DNA from: Paraescarpia echinospica
Taxonomy: Eukaryota > Annelida > Polychaeta > Sabellida > Siboglinidae
Assembly (NCBI GenBank): GCA_020002185.1
Contig: CM034537.1
Location: forward strand, 68,100,286-68,164,285
DNA: 64,000 nucleotides
Reading direction: 5' to 3'
A program made the position numbers and the translations under genes. The notes below the pieces were generated by a model that saw only the letters and a program-made list of their open reading frames with translations, had not been told where the DNA came from and did no database searches. Positions within the stretch are counted from its first letter, which is position 1. Each line of letters begins with the position of its first letter. Of this stretch, positions 63,858-64,000 are shown one piece after another.

Positions 63858-64000
63858 GTAAGTCGAATTTTATTTACGTGTCTTTCTTTTTCAAATTTGA
63901 CCAAATAATCTGCAAGATTTTATCGATTTGCCGACATAGCTGTTTTTCATTAGTAAAGTTAGCACATTTGCATTAGTATAAGAAGAAATCGTTTGTGTTT

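Overview
This window is animal nuclear DNA, AT-rich, with introns and many non-LTR retrotransposons. The repeat mix (CR1/L2-like and Jockey-like LINEs, one with a 2A-like motif, tRNA-headed SINEs, a P-element-like relic, many minisatellites) suggests an aquatic, probably marine, invertebrate such as a mollusc or lower deuterostome. The phylum cannot be fixed from the window alone.

One host gene is recognised with confidence: EMC1, subunit 1 of the ER membrane protein complex, on the minus strand from 50440 down to 14600. I traced 24 consecutive coding exons with GT/AG borders and compatible phases. They encode about 948 residues, from just after the signal peptide to the stop codon. The first exon (signal peptide) was not found. 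The family is about 990 residues long, so the rest of the gene looks complete and intact.

Introns hold most of the unusual sequence. Six tandem arrays (16.5-17.2, 20.4-23.0, 26.6-32.1, 32.4-32.85, 34.0-34.4 and 44.6-48.5 kb) total roughly 13.5 kb of the 35.8 kb traced gene span. Most lie directly beside an exon. In one array (53-bp unit, about 48 copies) every unit is a copy of the EMC1 3' splice site plus the first 30 coding bases of the exon it abuts. A second array repeats an acceptor-like sequence in front of another exon.

Left flank (1-14.6 kb): a decayed Jockey-like LINE (3.14-6.69 kb) inserted into an older CR1 fragment, a minisatellite (8.3-9.4 kb), tRNA-derived SINEs, a P-element/THAP9-like transposase relic (11.8-12.1 kb), and the presumed EMC1 3' UTR.

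Right flank (50.4-64 kb): presumed EMC1 intron 1 or upstream DNA, packed with nested transposons. A TA-flanked 1.29-kb inverted-repeat element splits a plus-strand CR1 fragment. An L2/CR1-type LINE with a signal-peptide leader and 2A-like motif (55.7-60.55 kb) is split by a second LINE in opposite orientation (58.7-60.26 kb) and is itself flanked by pieces of a third LINE. At the far right a CpG-rich stretch with a CRE-like site precedes a possible first exon of a plus-strand gene.
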